A stretch of 64,000 bases of DNA from Thamnidium elegans (Eukaryota > Mucoromycota > Mucoromycetes > Mucorales > Mucoraceae): NCBI GenBank assembly GCA_025201345.1, contig JAIXMG010000007.1, positions 372,001-436,000 of the forward strand. The letters are read 5' to 3'. Shown piece by piece: positions 57,907 through 64,000 of the stretch. The notes below the pieces were generated by a model. It was not told the origin of the DNA. It worked only from the letters and a program-made list of their open reading frames with translations, and searched no databases. Position 1 is the first letter of the stretch. Each line of letters starts with the position of its first letter. Made by a program: the position numbers and the translations under genes.

Positions 57907-59761
57907 ATGATGGCCTCTCCTCCTTTACAACCTAATGATCCTCTTGAAATTCAAATTTCTACTGAGAAATTACATTCTTCTCCTCCAAAAACTCCTCCTG
58001 GTGAAAAGGTCTCTCATGATAGTCATCCTAAAGGTGAACCTCGTATTGTTTCTCAAGGTGAATTTGAGCCAGAACAACATTTTTATCCTCGTGTATTAAA
58101 TGCTCAAATACATCCTTTGATTCAATCCTTTTTTACTTTGGGAAACGATCGTATTATTGCTCGCTATACTCATTTAAATCCTCAAGTAAAACCACAAGAC
58201 TTGAAAAATATCCTTTCTTATAGTCCAACGCATTTCCAATGGGCAGGTAAGTTTATATAAACATTGCATAACAAAAGAAAAACAAATATTAAAATCCTCG
58301 TTTAGGATCGGATTTATTTAATGTAACCACTGCTTCTGGACATAGACAAATGATTGTTATCGAAACAAATTCTTGTCCTTCAGGACAAAAATCAATGCCT
58401 TTATTATCTGAAACTGATGAACATAATGAACAAGGTGGTTATCGTCTGGTTATAGAATCTGCTTTTCAAGAGCAATTATCGAAAGCTGACCCTAGTATCG
58501 GTGGTTTAGCTGTTGTTTGTGATAAAAACATGATGGAATCTAGTGGATATGCTGCGGTATTAGCTGATGTTGCCAAAGAACATGTCTGGCTCGCCGAATG
58601 GCACGTTGATGATATTGATCCAGATGTGAAATGGGTAGATCGTGTATTACATATTAGAGATAAAGAAAAGGGTAAAGGGCCATTCTGACCACAAACATTG
58701 AAGAAAAAAAAAAAAAAAAAAAACTTAACGCGTTTATATATCTGTAGTCTGGCACCCTATCCGTGCTTGCTTTCGTTATCTTACACAAAAACCTTGGAAC
58801 AGATTTCCTTTAAAGACAAAAACTATTGTCATGAATCAAATTATTAGCTGTTTAGCAGGTGGTCGAAATAAAATGATGGCTTCTAGAGCGTACGATTTTT
58901 ATAATTCAGATATTATGGGTACTGGATTAAGTATCAAAACACCCGAAACAATTAATAACGTTACACGCGGAGAGATTCCTTTGTGGTTAAATTCTATGGG
59001 AGGACATGGTGTATTAAAGGTGCCTTATAGTAATGCCGGACAAGGTGTTTATACGATTACAAATAAAACCGAGTTGGATGACTTTATGAGTCAAGATCAT
59101 CACTATGATAAGGCAAGTAACCAGATTTAGTGACTGAAAAAAAAAAATATATATATATATATAGGAACTAATGCTATTCACAGTTTATTGTCCAATCATT
59201 AGTGGGTAATGCTACATGGTCAAGTGTAACGCGAAGTGGTAAATTTTTTCATGTTGGTACTATTCCGAATAAAAAAAGCAACACATACGTTAGTGATCTT
59301 CGTATGATGGTGACAGGTATACATTATACTCATTATATATTTATATATATATACATCGGTTGTATTAACTGTTAATGATAGGGAGTGCACAAGGATTCCG
59401 TCCAATTTGTATTTATGGTCGTAAAGCTAGACTCCCCCTTACTGGTGAATTAGAACCAGATGCTAATACATGGGATATGCTTGGTACAAACTTATCTGTA
59501 AAACTCCCAGATGGTGGATGGACAACAGATACTTCTAGACTGATTCTGATGGATCGCAAAGATTTTAATCAGCTTGGATTAGGAATAGATGATCTTATTG
59601 ATGCGTATATTCAAACCGTGCTGGCTGTGATTGCTATTGACCGGATGTCAACAAGACTGATGGCAAGTGGTGAATTTGACTACAAACTATTTGAAAGTCT
59701 TAACCCTGATAATGCTTTAATGGACGAAATCAGAGAAGCAAATGGAGACTTTCATATCTAG
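57907..59761 (+). CDS. Unassigned conserved protein, ATP-grasp-like
   Basis: Exons: 57907-58246, 58306-58671, 58748-59112, 59184-59316 and 59382-59761, giving 527 residues (a second ATG is at 57910). After a Pro-rich, probably disordered 50 residues, the protein is compact with no signal peptide or membrane helix. The segment [20 protein letters not shown], preceded by charged helices and followed about 20 residues later by FIVQSLVG, resembles the lysine/Gly-loop and linker strands of ATP-grasp ligases. [11 protein letters not shown] and [18 protein letters not shown] are strongly conserved-looking but unfamiliar. I could not name the family, so an ATP-dependent carboxylate-amine ligase activity is a hypothesis only. 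The third intron uses a GC donor (GCAAGT). The NCS2 permease lies 228 bp downstream on the same strand. Confidence 0.7.
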
Positions 59762-59989
59762 AAAACTAAATTACTTATATAATATCTATAAATTCATTAT
59801 GTCTTGTATTTATTTATTTACTCTGTCGTTTATTTACACCATAATATTTTTTATTTATACGCAATTTTATTTTATTATATGCACTCTCTCTTTTTTTTTT
59901 TTAAGTTGTTAAATTGTTTAAAAGCAGTGTGAATTTTTCTTTTCTTTTTTTCTCGCTTTCTTTTCCCTTATTGTTTAGTAACGTGGATC

Positions 59990-61678
59990 ATGAATAATGA
60001 TATACGAAGCACGTACTCAAATAGCACTAGAAGGGAGAATGGTTCACCAACTGAAAAGTATGACGAAGAAGATTTACGACCGAATTATAGCAGGAAACAG
60101 AGACTAGCAAATAAATTAAAGAATTACTTTCCACATTATTCTCTTCAAACTTCTGGTACCTTTCGAGGACTTTTGTTAAATAAATCTATGTTTTATTAAT
60201 AACATTGGTCATTATAGGCGTCGTAAAGATAAAAGAGCGACCAACTTGGATACTCTGTATAGCCTATGGAATTCAGCATGTGTTGGCCATGTTTAGTGGT
60301 GTAATTATTCTTCGTAAAGCATAAAATAGTCTTTTTTATACGCTCATCCTTTTTTTTTTCTAACCGTTTCTTGAATAGCGTTAATTTTAGGATATGACTC
60401 TAATAGTAAGCTTATCAAAAAAGAAAAAGAAAAATATAACCAATTACTGACTTACATTTCTAATGGAATAGCTTCGTTATTTTTCTCTGGCTTATCTACC
60501 ATCGTATTTTTTATTGTTACTGGCGGAAGAGTACCAGCTTATTTGGGATGTTCTGGTTCTGCGACTAGTATCATTTTATCTATCACCGGGTACGATTATA
60601 CCTCCAGTTCTGGGCTAAATCCAAATACATCTCAAGTACAAGGCGCTATGTTAATACTTAGTATTTTGTATACTATTGTTGCTGTCATTGTTATAATATT
60701 CGGGTATGCATGGCTCGAATTTTTAATGCCTCCTGGTAAGTAGGCTATATACTAGTGATGGGTAAAATAGCTATTAATTCAATCATAGTTGTTACAGGCA
60801 GTATTATTACAAGTATAGGTATTCATCTTGCATTTATATCTTATTTAGAGATAACAAAATCACCGTTTGATTCGTATATGTCTGCCGTAACTGCAGGCTC
60901 AATTATATTGATATCTATTTATGCGCCGACAAAATCACTACGCCGAATGTAAGAAAAGAAAACAAATAAAGATTTACCAATATTGACGGTTTCTATTTGT
61001 TTAAGCTCTCTTCTGTTGGGAGCTATCATTGGATATGCCGTACATGCTATTTGTGGCACTAAAAACATTGGCCCGACTATTAATTATTCTGAAATAGTAT
61101 CAAGTCCGTGGTTGAGAGCCCCAACAATTCATTATAATATCGAGTTTAATGAGCATTCAATAGGTACGATGATGCCATTATTAATAATACTTTTGGCCGA
61201 AAACCTTGGCCATATGAAAGCTATCGAATCCATCATGACTAACGAGAAACCCTTGATGAAATATGTTGGAAGAGCGTACTTAGGCGACGCTTTTGGCTGT
61301 ATGATGGCCAGCTTAGGCGGCACACTTCCTTTTACTACGTATGCCGATAATATCGGCGTGTTGGTTGGTTATAGTATTTCAAAAAAATATTTGATTCTAA
61401 CGTATATGTGGTTCTTTTTTTTTCTAAGTCTGTAACTCAAGTTTTTTCAACGCTGGTGATATTATGTGCTGCAGTGATTGCTATGTTACTAGGTTTCTTT
61501 GCGAAATTTAGTGCAATTGTCGGATCAATACCAGCAGGAGTATTAGGTGGTGTTACCTTAATTTTATATAGTCTTATAACAATTACAGGTATCAAGATTT
61601 GGGTGGATAATAAAGTGGATTTTAACGGTAATACCTTTTTAATACAAAATAGAAATCTATGTTATTTACTGTTGTAAG

Positions 61679-61724
<46 letters not shown>

Positions 61725-61902
61725 TTCCCGGAATGTATATGTAGGTGGTATACCCGTGGTTTTAGCAGCAGTTATACAAACTCCTTTGAAATTAGGTATC
61801 CTCCAATTGGACGGTATTGGAGTTGCAACGTTTTTATCAATAATTTTACATCAGCTTTTACGAGGGCATGAGTTTTTAAAGCATTGTATGAGAAGAAATT
61901 AA
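59990..61902 (+). CDS. NCS2/NAT-family nucleobase permease (UraA-like)
   Basis: Plasma-membrane nucleobase:cation symporter. Exons: 59990-60155, 60218-60313, 60379-60735, 60789-60948, 61006-61363, 61429-61627 and 61745-61902, giving 497 residues. The model was set by homology landmarks: RPTWILCIAYGIQHVLAMFS, GGRVPAYLGCSGS, LMPPVVTGSIITSIG, ILLAENLGHM (the TM8 glutamate, about E325), LPFTTYADNIGVLSVTQVFS and PAGVLGGVTLILYSLI. Signals resemble UraA/RutG-type carriers more than UapA. The TM10 signature reads D-N-I-G-x4-T-Q instead of (Q/E/P)-N-x-G-x4-T-(R/K/G), so substrate binding may differ. The last intron contains an A41-type homopolymer (61681-61722). The extreme C-terminus is the least certain part. 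Confidence 0.85.
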
Positions 61903-62036
61903 ATATTCTGCAATTTATTATCTTTTTTCCTCTCTTTTTTCCTCTCTTTTTTCTTTAATATGTTTTTTTTTAGTTGATTTACAACTTATGCTGATTCCTA
62001 TATACAAATCATCAATTTTAGATGTATATGAAATGT

Positions 62037-63525
62037 TTATCTGTACCTTACCTTAACTATTTCGGCATTATTATCACTGGGAGGTTTACTTTTTTTCTCG
62101 CGTGAGCTACGACCTCTATCGCGCCCACGATGACGATGACGTTTACCATTCTGTCCTTCACTCGTATTTTTTTGACCAAATGTTTCCAGGTTAAGTTTAC
62201 ATTCTTCTTGATACTTTACTCTTCTACTACTATAGTTTATCAGTATATAAATCCTTCTATCAGTACTCTGTTAAATTACCTCTTATTACTCTCTTTTGAA
62301 TCACAGGATATATCATCAAAGAAACTCTTTTTCTATTCATTTGTTATTACCATATCGATCTAAACAATTAATTTTAAGTCTTCTCTTACCTTGTTATAAA
62401 AATTTTCAGGTTCAGAAGTAGAATCACCTTTACTGGTAATGTTATCCTTTTCGACAACCGTAATTTCAGTTTTATCAAATTTAGCATTGGAAGATGCAAA
62501 ATCAAAATCTGATCGAGGAACAATAGTATTGTTACCGTTACGACTACCATGAGAACGATTACGATTATTACCACCACGGCTCGGCAAAGTTGTAGTACGA
62601 GTTGAGCGAGTAGTTGAACGACTGGTTTTTACAGAGACTATGTCCGCGACAGCCGGACTCTTTTGTTTCTCCTTTTTATTAACCTTTTCCTTTACAGACT
62701 TACTCACTTTAGGTGAAGGTTTCTTTATATCTAAATCAGACACCTGTTTCACCAATGAATCAACAAGGGAATTCTCGTCCTCAATAGCGACATTTAAAAC
62801 TTCTTGTTTTTCTTGATGTATAGATTTCCTTCTCTCAAATGGAGGTGATACAGCCACAGTTTTTTCTTGTTTATTTCTTGAAAAATCATTATCATTTACT
62901 TTTAAACTCTTTTGGTCTCGATAGTTCTCAGGTACAGGCATTTGCATTTGAGGTTGAGCCGCGATATTGCCATTTTGCCAATAGGTACCATAAGATTGGG
63001 TAGCATATGGTGCATATTGTTGCTGATTATAATAATAATTATTGGCGCTGGGAACTGGTGTGGACTACAATGATATGACTATTAGAAATAATAATAATGA
63101 TAAAAAGAAAATTTTCGTACCATGTTTTGTTGAACCACAGGTTCTGGCTTATAGGATGGTGGGGCCTCAAATACCTGCAAGTCTTTTATATCTGAACCAC
63201 GAAACACGACATAATCAAATATATTATCAGAAGGAGCAATTTCTTCATTTATACTGGCTTTACGTCCTTCGGTACCGAATGATTGAACTATGGATATGAA
63301 TGTATTAGTCGAGTGTATATCTTAAAATAAACGCCTTCTTACCATTTTGTAAAGCTACAGTAGATTCAGCAGAGTTGATGTTATGTAGAACGCCTACATA
63401 CCTAATGTCGCTCAAACTAATAAGCTATAGATGGTAAAGTGTTTAGACGACTAGTTTTATATACAGTATATATATATATATATCTTTACCGATATTTTTG
63501 AGCCAATATAGTTCTGGCCACTCAT
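62037..63525 (-). CDS. SCD6: LSM14/SCD6-like mRNP protein (LSm14, FDF, FFD and TFG boxes)
   Basis: RNA-binding translational repressor/decapping activator of P-bodies. Exons: 63525-63490, 63424-63343, 63287-63121, 63064-62390, 62332-62280 and 62220-62037, giving 398 residues. The LSm14 domain is NYIGSKISLISLSDIRYVGV, then VQSFGTEGRK and YVVFRGSDIKDL. An FDF motif occurs at SDFDFASSNAKFDK. A 53-nt exon supplies the FFD box (KKSFFDDISCDS) and the last exon the TFG box (KLNLETFGQ), followed by an Arg/Gly/His-rich tail. The order LSm-FDF-FFD-TFG is the family's own. The end is ambiguous: a GTAAGG donor at about 62054 with an acceptor near 62001 would replace VRYR by ESA before the stop. Confidence 0.93.
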
Positions 63526-64000
63526 CAAAGTTATATAAATCCAGTTACAAAGAAAAAGAAGGGAAAGAGAAGCACAAAAAAAAAAAAAAAAAAAAAAAAA
63601 AAAGAAGGTGAAAACAAGGTTTATGTGAGCACTGGTTTCCTACCTATTTTTAGAAATAAATACATACAGCAAATATTTGAATCACCTGGGCCAAGGTGAT
63701 ACCATTCAATACTATCACTGTATATATCCTTTATTTTTCTTTTTCTTTAAAAAAAAAGGGCCCAATAATATAGATGATGAAGTATTATATTTATTAAGCT
63801 TGTGCTCATATTCTCAATTTTAATCCATGTTTGTGATATCCGAAACTGCACGATTTATCATTTCGATATGTTAGTTACACATCTTATCAGAGCATTTCCT
63901 CTGTCAATTTTTTTTATACAGTAAAAAAATAAATGCCGGCATCAGTAAAAATCCCTTAAAAAACACTTTTTAGAGGGAAAATAACGTAGACCGGCGAAAA
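63526..64000. other. Intergenic: LSM14/SCD6 promoter
   Basis: Pyrimidine-rich leader in the mRNA sense (an A26 tract on the plus strand at about 63577-63603), then AT-rich sequence to the window edge. No gene was seen. Confidence 0.5.

Noticed and set aside
60736..60770. Apparent 20-nt or 35-nt intron in the NCS2 permease
   Set aside because: Both keep frame, but using the acceptor at 60788 (53-nt intron) restores the conserved PPVVTG motif, so the ultra-short introns are not needed.

Overview
The window is a nuclear segment of a filamentous fungus. It is very AT-rich, its genes are split by short introns (mostly about 45-90 nt, donors close to GTAAGT), and its proteins are fungal/opisthokont orthologues. 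The protein set fits an early-diverging fungus, most likely Mucoromycota/Mucorales, but that placement is an inference and no genus can be assigned. I joined exons by hand using GT-AG (twice GC-AG) sites and frame continuity. Every multi-exon model below keeps frame from ATG to stop, and exon boundaries are given in each entry.

Layout. 1-5.8 kb: repeat-rich land with one arm of a large inverted repeat, a Tc1/mariner-like transposase relic and decayed coding fragments. 5.9-13.9 kb: a transporter cluster on the + strand, with two tandem FHS (fucose-permease type) sugar transporters and an LctP-type lactate permease. 14.3-27.7 kb: housekeeping and regulatory genes, namely SLY1 (ER-Golgi SNARE regulator), SNU23 (tri-snRNP), a homeodomain factor, eIF3a and a Cdc7/Cdc15-like kinase carrying both a calponin-homology and a C1 domain. 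28.8-31.5 kb: the second arm of the inverted repeat, a 15-bp tandem array and a foldback MITE. 32-41.4 kb: a small secreted collagen-like protein, PDCD2/TSR4, a decayed unknown gene, an MFSD5-type transporter, MMTAG2 and the branched-chain 2-oxoacid dehydrogenase E1-beta. 41.5-47.8 kb: an F-box/LRR-like protein, ribosomal protein eS7, a small membrane protein and a 13-unit SEL1-repeat protein. 50.2-55.8 kb: a complete ABCC (MRP) transporter. 57.9-63.5 kb: an unassigned ATP-grasp-like protein, a UraA-like NCS2 nucleobase permease and the LSM14/SCD6 mRNP protein.

No operon or biosynthetic pathway is evident. The only functional grouping is membrane transport: two FHS carriers next to the lactate permease, plus MFSD5, ABCC and NCS2 carriers elsewhere. 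The features most worth following up are the CH-kinase-C1 protein, the altered NAT signature of the NCS2 permease, the 1.5-kb inverted repeats with mosaic identity, the collagen-tailed secreted protein and the decayed gene at 35.2-36.65 kb.
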